Shown: positions 10,606 to 19,290, numbered from the stretch's first letter. The stretch: DNA of 64,000 bases from Petroclostridium sp. X23 (GCF_030013905.1 NZ_CP124862.1:124001-188000); one strand, 5' to 3'. A program made the numbers and translations. The notes: generated from the letters alone by a model not told the origin.

Positions 10606-11187
10606 ATGAAAGTAGGATATGCAAGGGTTAGTACAGATGATCAGAAACTGGATTTGCAAATTAATGCTCTCCAAAGGGATGGTTGCGAGAAAGTGTTCTC
10701 TGACGTAGTGAGTGGGTCTAAGGCTGCAAGAAAAGGTTTAGAAGAATGTTTGGAGTATCTACGCAAAGGTGATGTTCTTATAGTATGGAAGCTTGATAGA
10801 TTAGGAAGGTCATTGAAACATTTGATTGAAACTGTTTCTGATTTAACTAGTCGTGAGATTGGATTTAAGAGCCTACAGGAAAATATTGATACTACAACAA
10901 GCGGAGGCCGACTTGTTTTTCATATATTCGGCAGTCTAGCGGAATTTGAAAGAGAAATTATTAGAGAAAGAACAAAAGCAGGATTGACAGCAGCCCGGGC
11001 AAGAGGTAGACTAGGCGGTAGACCAAGAAAGTTATCCGAAAAGAAAGCAAAGATGGCACTTGAATTACATAGTACAAAGCAATATTCTATACAAGAGCTT
11101 TGTAAAACTTTTAGGATATCTAAGTCAACATTGTATCGTGAATTACACAGAAAAAATGGCAACAGCGAGTTGATAAATAAAAATTAA
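10606..11187 (+). CDS. Small serine recombinase (resolvase/invertase type)
   Basis: A 193-residue member of the Tn3 resolvase/DNA invertase family. The catalytic serine is in YARVSTDDQ at residue 9, and the conserved LDRLGRS motif lies near residue 66. The C-terminal 45 residues form a helix-turn-helix (IQELCKTFRISKSTLYRELHR) that reads the crossover site. A GGGGTGA site selects the ATG at 10606. Such genes normally sit beside their target site on a transposon or plasmid, but no transposase or res site is obvious here, so it may be a relic of a mobile element. It marks the left edge of the accessory block. Confidence 0.93.
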   Translation: MKVGYARVSTDDQKLDLQINALQRDGCEKVFSDVVSGSKAARKGLEECLEYLRKGDVLIVWKLDRLGRSLKHLIETVSDLTSREIGFKSLQENIDTTTSGGRLVFHIFGSLAEFEREIIRERTKAGLTAARARGRLGGRPRKLSEKKAKMALELHSTKQYSIQELCKTFRISKSTLYRELHRKNGNSELINKN

Positions 11188-11224
11188 AACGTGTTTTTAA
11201 ATAGTAAATATACCTAAATTATGG

Positions 11225-11230
11225 TATAAT
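11225..11230 (+). promoter_or_regulatory. Extended -10 promoter of toxin-like ORF A
   Basis: TGGTATAAT is a perfect extended -10 element, and no good -35 lies 17 bases upstream. The paralogous locus near 19.84 kb has the same TGG-TAGAAT arrangement at the same distance from its ORF. Confidence 0.6.
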
Positions 11231-11323
11231 ATAAGTACCCGCAAGGTGCAGCCACATATTTCTCTCTGATATATGGAAAGGAAACAGTTACAGGGTGATT
11301 ACAGAGAGAAAGGGGTGAGGCTG

Positions 11324-11455
11324 TTGGTTGTTGAACTAAAGATAAAAATATTAGTAGTCTTGACAACTTCAACGTGTTTTTTGAGTCTGCTTTTTTGGCT
11401 TATAAAACATGGGGATTATGATATTAAAATTTGCTTTAAAAGCAAAAAAAAGTAG
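11324..11455 (+). CDS. Putative type I toxin peptide, copy A
   Basis: A 43-residue hydrophobic peptide: short polar start, one membrane span (KILVVLTTSTCFLSLLFWL), then a basic tail ending FKSKKK. I set the TTG start at 11324 because AAAGGGG lies 8 bases upstream and because the paralogue at 19927 is also exactly 43 residues. The two share xELKI at the start, an L-x-WL-x-K segment, and K-I-x-F-K-x-KK at the end. The leader can pair TCTCTCT (11261-11267) with AGAGAGA (11303-11309) beside the ribosome site. A convergent strong promoter drives an antisense RNA over the 3' end. This is the layout of type I toxin-antitoxin pairs. No activity is proven by sequence alone. Confidence 0.75.
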   Translation: MVVELKIKILVVLTTSTCFLSLLFWLIKHGDYDIKICFKSKKK

Positions 11456-11530
11456 TTAACTTTGTCCAGAAGTTAACTACTCGTTCCTTTAGTGTCTAAC
11501 CAAACACCTTGTTCTGTTTCTTTCCCTTAT
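11443..11530 (-). ncRNA. Putative antisense antitoxin RNA, copy A
   Basis: A predicted RNA of about 90 nt, convergent with toxin A. Its promoter is at 11537-11566. It ends at a 12-bp stem hairpin (11451-11462 with 11470-11481) followed on the minus strand by eight T residues, a textbook intrinsic terminator. It would overlap the last codons and stop of the toxin ORF, as in TxpA/RatA-type and clostridial type I modules. The 3' overlap could block translation or trigger RNase III decay; this is inference. Confidence 0.7.
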
Positions 11531-11536
11531 ATGATT

Positions 11537-11566
11537 ATTATAACCCAATTACAGTAAAATAGTCAA
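11537..11566 (-). promoter_or_regulatory. Sigma-A promoter of antisense RNA A
   Basis: Read on the minus strand: TTGACT (-35, 11561-11566), an 18-base spacer, and TATAAT (-10, 11537-11542). The paralogous locus has the identical boxes and spacing. Confidence 0.8.
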
Positions 11567-11583
11567 CAGTATGCAGCACTTTA

Positions 11584-11805
11584 ATCATATTTATTAACCC
11601 ACAATACATTGGGATTGGCATAGGCAAAAAGTTAATGCACTATGCTTCAGCTGTTTGTAAAGAAAAAGGAATTAGTTGTTTGAATATTTTCAGTGACCCA
11701 AATGCAAGGGGATTCTATGATAAACTTGGTGCTAAATATATGGGAGAATCTCCTTCAAGTATAGAGAATAGAACTGTATCTTTGTATGAATATAATATAA
11801 ATTAG
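11584..11805 (+). pseudogene. GNAT acetyltransferase, C-terminal fragment
   Basis: The frame ending at the TAG at 11803 encodes INPQYIGIGIGKKLMHYA, then FSDPNARGFYDKLGA and a short tail. This is the acetyl-CoA-binding motif A (GIGIGKK) and the motif B region of a GNAT N-acetyltransferase. The N-terminal half is absent and no start codon or ribosome site is present, so it is a truncated remnant. It sits directly downstream of the antisense RNA promoter of copy A, which suggests that the toxin-like module was inserted into, or recombined next to, this gene. Confidence 0.75.
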
Positions 11806-11926
11806 GTATCGCAAATAATGATAGTTACATATCTTTCTTGAAATGCGTCTCAAAAACGCTAATAATGTGACATTGAATTATTGTTTTTCCAATACCCGGT
11901 ATTTATATTAGATGAGGTGACAATGA

Positions 11927-12439
11927 ATGAAACAAAACTACAAAACGATCCTTAAAGTGCTTGTAATTTTCATTATTGGGTTTTGGATACTTTCTAAATT
12001 GCCATTTAATAAAAACATAAATCAAGAAATTTCTGCCCATATATATGAAAGCGGAGTTGTAACCGGTGAAACAAAAGTTGTAATAAACGGAGAAAGAAGC
12101 AATTATCTCTTTACTGATGATGAAGGATTTTATGGGAAATTTTATATTTTATCCTATGAAAAAACAGGTAGAGAAGATATGTTCGCAAGTATCGAGTGGA
12201 ACAACGATGATAATATACAGCGGCTAACATACTTTCAAAATGCAACTTTCCCGTCTATGGACATAGTTAGTACGCTTATGATCAATGATAAGATGACACA
12301 ATTTGCATTCATGTTTACGGATGGTACTGTCGTTGCAACATCTGATGAAATATATCAGATTTATACGAAACATATTTCTTATGACAGTGATAAAGGGGTT
12401 ACATCTATTGAAGCCGTGAATAAAATCCCCAAAATATAA
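11927..12439 (+). CDS. Membrane-anchored or secreted protein of unknown function
   Basis: A 170-residue protein with a single N-terminal hydrophobic segment (about residues 8-25, KVLVIFIIGFWILSK) followed by an extracellular-type polar domain with alternating strands. The GAGGTGA site 8 bases upstream supports the ATG at 11927 over an out-of-frame ATG at 11923. No motif is recognised. There is no lipobox cysteine at the end of the hydrophobic segment, so it is more likely anchored than a lipoprotein. It stands among gene fragments in the accessory block. Confidence 0.65.
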   Translation: MKQNYKTILKVLVIFIIGFWILSKLPFNKNINQEISAHIYESGVVTGETKVVINGERSNYLFTDDEGFYGKFYILSYEKTGREDMFASIEWNNDDNIQRLTYFQNATFPSMDIVSTLMINDKMTQFAFMFTDGTVVATSDEIYQIYTKHISYDSDKGVTSIEAVNKIPKI

Positions 12440-12640
12440 ATGCAATATATTGCAACATGGATGAGTTCATATGGGCGCTGGATTTCGGCCGCGTTCTTGC
12501 AAGTTCAGCGGAACTTTACCAAAACTTTACCAAAACTACTTGGCAGAAAGCCAATAAACTCCAGTTCGAAGGGCAGATTATTTATATATAATCCGAGAGA
12601 GCGATAAATCGAAATTTGTTGGTGGAGGTATGGAAAAGCT

Positions 12641-13000
12641 ATGAAGATAAGGAAGAAAATATTTTGGAAAGTACCGCTATTTTGTATCGTTGCAGGTGTG
12701 ATTGCTTTTAATGCGGTAGTTTTTCTGATAGGTCGATTTACTATTGTTACGCTTCCAGATGGGACAATTACATCAGATAATACACGAGTGCTTATAGTAT
12801 ATGGAGCCATATTTATTGTGACACTTATAGTTGGCGGCATGTTTTTTTTCCGGAACATGACTCGAAAAGAAATTTTCTTTTCCGCATGAATTATTGTCGT
12901 TATTGGCTTGATAATGGATTTAACTCAATGGGCGTTTAACCTCACAACTGGTCGGTTCACCATCTTTTACAGAAAGAAAATGCTCAATTCCCCAAAATAA
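12641..13000 (+). pseudogene. Two- or three-span membrane protein, interrupted by TGA and truncated
   Basis: From the ATG at 12641 (GGTGGAGG upstream) the frame gives 82 residues with two membrane spans and ends RNMTRKEIFFSA. The TGA at 12887 is followed in the same frame by IIVVIGLIMDLTQWAFNLT, a clear further membrane segment, before a TAA at 12998. This looks like a nonsense mutation in a longer membrane protein that is then cut at about 12945, where the sequence becomes antisense to another gene fragment. It could still make the short form. Confidence 0.6.
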
Positions 13001-13063
13001 ATCTGGCTTTCTAATCAAAGCAACACCGAGAATAATACAAAGCCCGCAAAGAATATATGTCAC
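12920..13063 (-). pseudogene. Short DUF6199-like protein, probably 3'-truncated
   Basis: On the minus strand a GGAGGTGA site precedes a GTG start at 13063 encoding 47 residues: one membrane span, then RKPDLFWGIEHFLSVKDGEPT. The KPxxFW ... GEPT pattern resembles the small DUF6199 proteins. After GEPT the sequence changes to SCEVKRPLS and stops, and this tail lies antisense to the membrane protein remnant at 12641. The junction at about 12945 therefore appears to have truncated both genes. Confidence 0.5.
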
Positions 13064-13167
13064 TTTCTCACCTCCAATTTAATCGCCCATCGCCTACGGT
13101 TTCTTAACTTAACTGCCCAAATCATACCATCCCACAAATATATTTTGCAGTATTAAAATAATCAGCC

Positions 13168-13539
13168 GTGGTAAAGGCAAGTCCGCAGTTGCGGCGGCGG
13201 CTTACCGAGCGCGGCAATATGAACCGCGAAATCGAGTTTACAAATCAGCGTTTGCGGCAGTTAAAGGCGCGTATCTCCAAACTGCAAAACTGGCTGAAAG
13301 AGGAAATGGAGGACGCCGGGCCGCCCACCCTTGCCGACATTATTTCAAACATACTTTCAAGGCGGGAGCAGACAGGAAAATCAGACCGCTATCAAGCTAT
13401 CGGCAATCTGAAAGCCGCCTCAAAAATGTTGAATTTCCTGCAACAAAATCAGATTATGGACATGGCGAGGCTTGATGAAAAGTTTAAGTCCATGATTGGG
13501 GAGCAGCAGCCGGGCAGGGCGCAGGATATGAAGAGGTAA
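13168..13539 (+). pseudogene. MobA/MobL relaxase, C-terminal fragment
   Basis: A 123-residue frame rich in charged coiled-coil sequence (LTERGNMNREIEFTNQRL, then LADIISNILSRREQ). This resembles the C-terminal region of mobilisation relaxases found on clostridial transposons. It lacks the N-terminal catalytic domain, has a stop just upstream and no ribosome site, so it is a remnant. Its base composition is clearly richer in G and C than the neighbouring chromosome and marks the left end of an acquired block that runs to about 18 kb. Confidence 0.6.
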
Positions 13540-13545
13540 TACTGC

Positions 13546-14845
13546 TCAGTCATTTCCCGAATCAGTCTCCGGTCTTGTTCGGTCAATGCCGATGGCGGTC
13601 AGCTCGCCGCCCACAATAGCCAATTCTCCTGTCGCAAGCGTGTCACTTTGAGGGTCGGGGTACTTTGTCTGTTTTACCATTAGCCGTCCGTTATCAAGAT
13701 AGAGCGCGTAATCATAATACATACGGTCGTTTAGGTCATAGGTATTTCCCGTCGCATAATCGAAGACAGTTATGCGCTCATCGATGATACCGGAACCAAA
13801 GCTTACCGTCGCGCATAATTCGGGCAGCCCGTCGCCGGTAATATCCGCAAGATAGACATTCCAAACAGGCATCCCGCTAAAGAGTGTTTTTTCGCCGTCT
13901 GCATCGATGGCTTTCACTTCGTATGGGGTCCATTGAAACACGGTGTCCGGGTACTCCGGCAATTCTAATTCCAAGCTGCGCGCCCAAGGCATTTGCTCGT
14001 GAAAGTAGTAATTAAACCATTTGCGCGGCTCGTATGAATCGGTATTCGGCGCAGACACATACCGCGCTCCTTCGGCCGCGAACAGCGGCACAGTTGCCGA
14101 CTGGAATACCAATGTATTATCATCAGCAACCGTAAATCTCGCTATAACTTCACCGTTTTTGACACCAAAAGCATTTTCTAATTCTTCCGTTTCAATATTC
14201 GAGTAAATCAACAATTCATCGTCTGCAAAGGCGTAAGTGCAATTCGGCAGCATATAACTGCTGATTAGCGGCGTCGCAAGCCTGGCGGTGCCGTCGCCAT
14301 ACAGCGTCACGGATAGCATACGCACTGCCCTTTGTTTTTCGGTCGCGTTTTCAAGAACATACTGTTGTAAAGGCTTCTCGGGCGGATGGATGCTCATCAC
14401 CCGCCATACATCCTCACTCTCGACCGCCAGTAAATAGTCGTGGCCGTACCCATTTAATTCATAAATGCGCCAAGTGCTGTACTCATCTGTGGCGTAACCG
14501 ATTTCCTTTCCTCGTCCGGTGTTGTTCATCGGTGATACATGATAGATGGTATCGTCCCAAATTAGCTTCATATCTTTGAGAAAGAAAGCCGGATTTTCTT
14601 CATAAACCATTTTCATTTCAATGAGCGGCGCATTGACAATCCGATTCACCGCAAATCCAATGCTCAACACAGCAACTAACGCCACCGCAGCCACGATAAT
14701 CACCCGCGACGTTTTTTTGAAGTTCAGCACGTTTTTTATTCTCCCTTTCACGCCGCCCTCGCCAAAGGCAAGAGGACTGCCGCCGATGATACGCCGTTCC
14801 GTCGCTAAAGATAACAGCGACAGCGAATAGTCCTTTTTAATTTCG
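13546..14845 (-). pseudogene. BlaR1-type M56 metallopeptidase, 3' part (split by group II intron)
   Basis: This is the downstream half of a BlaR1/MecR1-like signal-transducing membrane peptidase. It starts in EIKKDYSLSLLSLATERR, continues with GSPLAFGEGGVKGRIKN and a fourth membrane span (VIIVAAVALVAVLSIGFAV), then has a large extracellular domain of about 370 residues that does not look like a beta-lactam-binding domain. Removing the intron at 14846-16767 joins this part in frame to 16768-17486 (1300 + 719 bases = 672 residues plus stop). Because the intron lies on the opposite strand, it cannot splice from the blaR1 transcript, so the gene is broken. Confidence 0.85.
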
Positions 14846-16767
14846 GTGCGTCCAGCGAAGCTGGACCACACTCACCGGTGTAAGTCCGGTACGGGTAATT
14901 GCCAAGAAGCCCGGTAGCTAATCCCGGTGCGACACAGTAATGTGGGGTGCTGAGCGGGAGGATAAAGTACCTGCCTAAACAGTAGGGCGAGCAAAAATGC
15001 AGACCGTAACATAAAGTGAATTCTGCCGCATCGTCAAAAAGGTCTCTGGGTTACAGAGTTCAAAAGGGAAGTCGAGCCTTGCAAAATTGGGCGAAGACCA
15101 TGGAAGATGGGAAGAGCTTGGAAAGCACCATTGAAGAATCCCTCGGTGTAGAGGAAACGGTATGTATTGAAAGTGTGGTTTGGAACTGGAGAGACCCTAC
15201 TTTGCACAATTGAGATTGTAAAGAAGTTGCATATAAGCTGATGAAGTGAAATTGTATACTTGCAAAGAGGGAGTCGGAGGAGTTCATAGTACCAATAATT
15301 CTGTAGACAACAAAACTACAGATAGGGAAGGAACTCTACTTTATTCAAGCTATCCAAAGGAGGTAAGAGCGAGTGAATGCCCAAAAGGCTAACAACACCA
15401 AAGAAAAAGTTCGACAACTTCAAAGGAAGCTATACCTTGCAGCCAAATCAAACAGCAAGCGGAGGTTTCATGCCCTCTATGACAAAGTGTATCGCAAGGA
15501 TATACTATTGGAAGCATGGAAACGAGTGAAAGCAAACGGTGGGGCAGGTGGGATTGATCACATATCTATTACAGATGTAGAAGCATCCGGAATTGATAAA
15601 TTCTTGGTGGAGACACAGCAGGAGTTGATGGAAGGAAGATACCACCCTAAGCCAGTCAGAAGAACCTACATTCCGAAAGGGAATGGGGAACGGAGACCAT
15701 TAGGCATACCTATCATCAAGGATAGAGTTATTCAAATGGCGGTAAAGTTGATAATGGAGCCATTATTCGAAGCAGACTTTCTTGAATGTTCCTACGGGTT
15801 CAGACCTAAAAGGAATGCACACCAAGCCTTGGACAGAATTCGGAAGGATACTGCTAAAAAGGGTTGGTGGGTAGTTGATGCAGATATAAAGGGATACTTT
15901 AATAACATCAATCATGAAAAATTAATGCTGATGGTAAAGCAAAGGATATCCGACCGAAGGGTACTTAAATTGATATGGAAATGGCTGAAAGCAGGAGTAA
16001 TGGAAAAGGGAGAAGTAGCTGAGAGTGAACTCGGAAGTCCTCAAGGGGGTGTCATTTCACCACTTTTGGCAAACATCTACTTGCATTACTTTGACTGTAA
16101 ATGGGACTGGCATTACAAACACCTTGGCAAACTCGTTAGATATTGTGATGATTTTGTAATAGTATGTAGAACCAAGAAAGAAGCAGAGCATGCCTTGCAA
16201 GCAGTAAAATCCATAATGGGAAAGTTGGAGCTAGAACTGCATCCTGATAAAACGAAGCTGGTTAGTATGTGGGATGGAAAGGAAGGATTTGATTTTCTAG
16301 GATTTCACCATAGAAGAAAATTATCTGAAACAGCAAGTGGTCAGAAATTCAGTGAAACACATCAATTTCCGTCAAACAAAGCTATGCAGAAGATGAGGGA
16401 TAATCTCAAAGGTGTATTTGCCAGCAGGTCAACGTTGTTGCTGGACGTACACAAGATGATTGAAATTCTTAATCCTAAGATAGTAGGAATGAGAAACTAT
16501 TATGCATTGAAGAACGCAGGCAAGCAACTGAACAAAATGGATTGGTATATTATCAAGAAATTTACCTTGTGGCATAACTACAAGACACAGAATAAAAGGC
16601 GATATGCTAGGATTTCAAAGGTTCGAAAGATTATTTACAATAATGGATTACAAAGACTTGCAGTTTAATGAATGCTGAAGGAAGAAGAATATCGGAAAGC
16701 CGTGTGCGGGAGAATCGCATGCACGGTTTGATGAAGGGGGGAATGAAATTTCATTCCCCTACTCTAC
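14846..16767 (+). mobile_element. Group II intron inserted in blaR1-type gene
   Basis: The element begins with the group II 5' consensus GTGCG (14846), followed by folded intron sequence. It contains one reverse transcriptase/maturase gene and ends in a domain V-like hairpin (GCCGTGTGCGGGAGAATC, then GCATGCACGGTTTGAT, about 16699-16733), a domain VI stem (GGGGAATGAAATTTCATTCC, about 16737-16757) and a terminal AC at 16767. I placed the borders by requiring the flanking blaR1 exons to join in frame (Gly-Gly-Glu). Length is 1,922 bp. It is antisense to the interrupted gene, so splicing from the host transcript is not possible. Confidence 0.88.
15373..16668 (+). CDS. ltrA: Group II intron reverse transcriptase/maturase
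   Basis: A 431-residue intron-encoded protein that supports splicing and retrohoming of the surrounding intron. The reverse transcriptase domain includes RRPLGIP, FRPKRNAHQAL, GSPQGGVISPLLANIYL and the active site YCDD near residue 254, in place of the more usual YADD. The maturase (X) domain follows, ending near GMRNYYALK. No C-terminal HNH endonuclease is present, as in several bacterial classes that insert at replication forks. The start is GTG at 15373 with AAAGGAGG upstream. The frame is intact. Confidence 0.95.
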   Translation: MNAQKANNTKEKVRQLQRKLYLAAKSNSKRRFHALYDKVYRKDILLEAWKRVKANGGAGGIDHISITDVEASGIDKFLVETQQELMEGRYHPKPVRRTYIPKGNGERRPLGIPIIKDRVIQMAVKLIMEPLFEADFLECSYGFRPKRNAHQALDRIRKDTAKKGWWVVDADIKGYFNNINHEKLMLMVKQRISDRRVLKLIWKWLKAGVMEKGEVAESELGSPQGGVISPLLANIYLHYFDCKWDWHYKHLGKLVRYCDDFVIVCRTKKEAEHALQAVKSIMGKLELELHPDKTKLVSMWDGKEGFDFLGFHHRRKLSETASGQKFSETHQFPSNKAMQKMRDNLKGVFASRSTLLLDVHKMIEILNPKIVGMRNYYALKNAGKQLNKMDWYIIKKFTLWHNYKTQNKRRYARISKVRKIIYNNGLQRLAV

Positions 16768-17486
16768 CCGCCTATTTCTTTTAATACACGCTCATCGCAG
16801 GACAATTCCATATCCACACCCATCAGCAGAAACGCCACCCATGCCAGCGGATTAAACCAGTGCAGGCACAAAATGAAATATGCCGCGAATTTTACGATGT
16901 GGTCACGCCGCCGGATATGTGTCTGCTCGTGCAGAAGAATATAGCTTCTTTCCTGCCCTGATAAGCCAATGGGCAGATAGATTTTCGGTTTGAAAACGCC
17001 CAACACAAAAGGTGATTTAATATTTCCCGCTTCGTAGATATTTGCTTCGATGTAAGCCGCTTCCCTCATCTTTCGTTTGAGGATAACAAAAGACACCACG
17101 CCGTAAATAAGCATTACGGCAAAGCCGATAAGCCAAATAAGCGCGCCGATTGTTGTCCATATCTGTAACGGATTTACGCTTGCGGTCGGCGTGGCGGCGG
17201 GAAGAATACTGCTGACAGCGTTATTTACAAAAAGTATGCCGCTATCAATGCGCGGTATTGATTGCATGGCTATATCCGGCGGTATCGTCTGCGCCTTGAA
17301 GGGTATCAGACTAAAAACGCTTTCGATTGAAAATGGGAACACAAGCCTGAATCCCGCTACTGCCCACAGGCAGTAAGAGATTATTTTAGGGGCTTTTTTC
17401 AAAGGCAACCGCACAAGGCATATCGCCGCGATAACAAACGCCCCGGTCAGGCTCATGTTCAGGATTGTAAGGAAGAGTTTATCCAT
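16768..17486 (-). pseudogene. BlaR1-type M56 metallopeptidase, 5' part
   Basis: The N-terminal half of the split BlaR1-like protein: three membrane spans and the zinc peptidase motif HEQTH (in LLHEQTHIRRRDH), followed by the conserved HWFNPLAW and ELSCDERVLKEIGG. It begins at the ATG at 17486 and overlaps the end of the BlaI-type repressor by 8 bases, the usual blaI-blaR1 coupling. Without the intron it would continue in frame to 13546. In BlaR1 proteins this half cleaves or triggers loss of the repressor when the sensor is occupied; here signalling is probably lost. Confidence 0.88.
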
Positions 17487-17856
17487 GATTGCCGCCCCCC
17501 TCGTGTTCTTCTATAAGACATTTTAATTCTGCCGCTTGTTCCGGCGTCAGTTTCCTGCCGCCGAAAAATGAAGTGATAAACTTGGGCAGCGACCCTCCGA
17601 AAGTATCTTCCACATAGCGGCGGCTTTGACGGGCAATTTGTTCATCGCGGGTAAGCACAACCGATACATTCGCGTTTTCGTTTTTGAATACGCCCTTGTC
17701 GCAGAGCTTCTTCAGCACCGTGTAAGTCGTTGATTTTTTCCAATCCATTTCACGTTCCGCAAGCGCGACCAAATCCGGCGAGGCCAGCGGCGCGGCCCGC
17801 CAAATCAAAGCCGCGAGTTTTTCTTCTGCGGCAGTAAGCGTTATATCCTTAATCAT
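17479..17856 (-). CDS. BlaI/MecI family transcriptional repressor
   Basis: A 125-residue winged-helix repressor (MIKDITLTAAEEKLAALIW start, KKSTTYTVLKKLCDKG recognition helix) of the BlaI/MecI/CopY family. It overlaps the blaR1-like gene and must have been controlled by its proteolysis. It probably autoregulates the operon through the operator just upstream. With its partner split by an intron, the repressor may now be permanently active. The target besides its own operon is unknown, as no beta-lactamase gene is adjacent. Confidence 0.9.
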   Translation of the reverse strand: MIKDITLTAAEEKLAALIWRAAPLASPDLVALAEREMDWKKSTTYTVLKKLCDKGVFKNENANVSVVLTRDEQIARQSRRYVEDTFGGSLPKFITSFFGGRKLTPEQAAELKCLIEEHEGGGNHG

Positions 17857-17881
17857 AGCATTCTCTCCAATCTAAACTCAT

Positions 17882-17899
17882 TAGACTGATTGCAGTCTA
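17882..17899. promoter_or_regulatory. Likely BlaI-type operator
   Basis: The inverted repeat TAGACTGATTGCAGTCTA lies just upstream of the blaI-like start, with a further half site (TTAGACCAGA) about 8 bases beyond. Position and symmetry fit autoregulation by the repressor. Confidence 0.6.
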
Positions 17900-17929
17900 T
17901 CATAATTAGACCAGATTTGCAAGAAAGAT

Positions 17930-18240
17930 TTTGATATTGATAAAAAATTGCCCAAACTCCTGACATAAATTAAAAGAAAGATAATTTATTTGTGGGAGAA
18001 ATTATTGTCGCAGTAATCACAACAACATAGCAAATCCACGAAAAACCGTCAAGGGTCAAGATGAACGGCTACGCCGCCCTTGACAATTTTTCCTGTCTTT
18101 GCTGTATGGCAATCAAGAGGGCGTAAGCAGTAAACCGCTTATGCCCTCAATATAATTATGGGATAGACAAAGTTTTTTATCTAAATATCATTTACCCCCT
18201 TGACAATCTCTGTTCTGAGCTTGAGAAATGGTATGAAAAG
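17930..18240. other. Non-coding remnant of a mobile element
   Basis: No gene is supported here. The stretch around 18050-18150 (ending in a GAGGGCGTAAGC/GCTTATGCCCTC inverted repeat) is GC-richer than the chromosome and looks like intergenic sequence from an integrative element. It marks the right part of the acquired block. Confidence 0.35.
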
Positions 18241-18402
18241 ATGAATGAAGATTATTCATGCAAAGTATGTAGAGAAATTAATTCGGCGTATGATTTAAAA
18301 TGCAGAAAATGTGGCACTACCCCCGGAAATAATTTTGTGAAGAGAAATAAAGAAGCAATAGTAAAGTTAAACTTTTTCACAATCTGTGATTTGGTTTTCT
18401 GA
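18241..18402 (+). pseudogene. Zinc-ribbon protein fragment
   Basis: The plus-strand frame reads MNEDYSCKVCREINSAYD, then KCRKCGTTPGN and ends at 18402. Two CxxC pairs 13 residues apart form a plausible zinc ribbon. The frame is open upstream without a stop to about 18190, but there is no ribosome site, so this looks like a gene fragment. It overlaps the 3' end of a frame on the other strand. Confidence 0.35.
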
Positions 18403-18647
18403 GGTAGGGATAGATTTTCACAGGTATGATTCGAGGCATTTCCAACTTCGGTCCACCGGTGCACCGAAGTTAAATCGCTTCTGGTTCCTTGGGCAGTAGG
18501 GATGTTTTTTAATAATTCACCAATCTTGATTTCATCATCCAATAATGCTTCGGCTAGAATCAGGCATTCTTCTTTTTTTTGATCCCTTACCGCCTGAGCC
18601 AATTTCAATTTTTCTACAGCTCTTATTTCTATTTTAAAATTATCCAT
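18252..18647 (-). CDS. Hypothetical protein, probably disrupted at its 3' end
   Basis: A 131-residue frame on the minus strand. The first 90 or so residues (MDNFKIEIRAVEKLKLAQAV..., AEALLDDEIKIGELLKNIPTA) look like genuine helical protein. The last 40 overlap the zinc-ribbon fragment on the other strand and read like non-coding sequence. I therefore suspect a truncated gene from the mobile block. No family is recognised. Confidence 0.35.
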   Translation of the reverse strand: MDNFKIEIRAVEKLKLAQAVRDQKKEECLILAEALLDDEIKIGELLKNIPTAQGTRSDLTSVHRWTEVGNASNHTCENLSLPQKTKSQIVKKFNFTIASLFLFTKLFPGVVPHFLHFKSYAELISLHTLHE

Positions 18648-19030
18648 CTGTTTTTTCTCTCATTTCCTAAATAAGTTTATAATGAGCGGAGTGAATCATT
18701 ACATTACAAATCAAAATGCAATCAATAACTTCCATACAATACGAAACAATACGAATGATGTATAGATGCGCAAACGCTGTAAGTGTATGCACATATTTAC
18801 ATAATATGAATAAGCGTATTATATTGTTACCATGAATAGTAGCTCCTTGTCTTTTAGTACGGGATGAAAAATCAGTATCCCGAAGTACCGAAGTAAAACA
18901 CTTGCTTATCAAAGAAATCTGCCAATAAAAAAGCTACCATCAGATAAAATCCTACACAATAATACAAAATTAATCCAAATAACTTGCATTATTTCCCTTA
19001 AATAGTATATAATTATTGCGAGGAAAATTA
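18648..19030. other. Intergenic stretch without supported gene
   Basis: AT-rich sequence with only short unconvincing frames. I see no promoter, RNA gene or repeat that I can defend here. Confidence 0.4.
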
Positions 19031-19039
19031 AAAAAGTCG

Positions 19040-19150
19040 CCATGGTTTCTGAGTGGGCCAACACTCAGAAACTAATGCAGGCAAAACCCCTGCCTACACC
19101 AACAGTAGACGTATCGCCAGATACAAGTGTATCCGATGATACGCGGCTGT
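19040..19150 (+). ncRNA. Structured leader RNA of unknown class upstream of a spo0E-like gene
   Basis: Three hairpins follow one another: GTTTCTGAGTG with CACTCAGAAAC (19045-19072), GCAGG with CCTGC (19077-19093), and CGTATC with GATACG enclosing GATAC/GTATC (19110-19143). A strong intrinsic terminator follows at 19204, and the Spo0E-like gene starts at 19291. The order of folded domain, terminator and gene is that of a cis-regulatory leader such as a riboswitch. I could not match it to a class I know; it does not show the c-di-GMP-I core. Confidence 0.5.
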
Positions 19151-19203
19151 CATGCGATCTTATGTTATTATACAGCATTTGACTTTTATTTTCAATAACA
19201 TAA

Positions 19204-19254
19204 AAGCACACGTGTAGGATAGAAGTATATTTTCTGCGCGTGCGCTTTTTTAAT
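19204..19254 (+). terminator. Intrinsic terminator or attenuator before spo0E-like gene
   Basis: AAGCACACG pairs with CGTGCGCTT (one mismatch) and is followed by six T residues. Because it lies before the gene, it is a good candidate for the expression platform of the leader at 19040-19150. Confidence 0.6.
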
Positions 19255-19290
19255 TTTCCTCTCAAATTCATTTTTGAGAGGAAAATATAT

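Noticed and set aside
15016..15287. Short frames in the first 500 bases of the group II intron.
   Set aside because: This is folded intron RNA, and the frames have no support.
18667..18912. An 81-residue minus-strand frame.
   Set aside because: No ribosome site and a composition like random AT-rich sequence.
19065..19271. A 68-residue minus-strand frame over the structured leader.
   Set aside because: It has no ribosome site and its sequence follows the hairpins. RNA structure explains it better.
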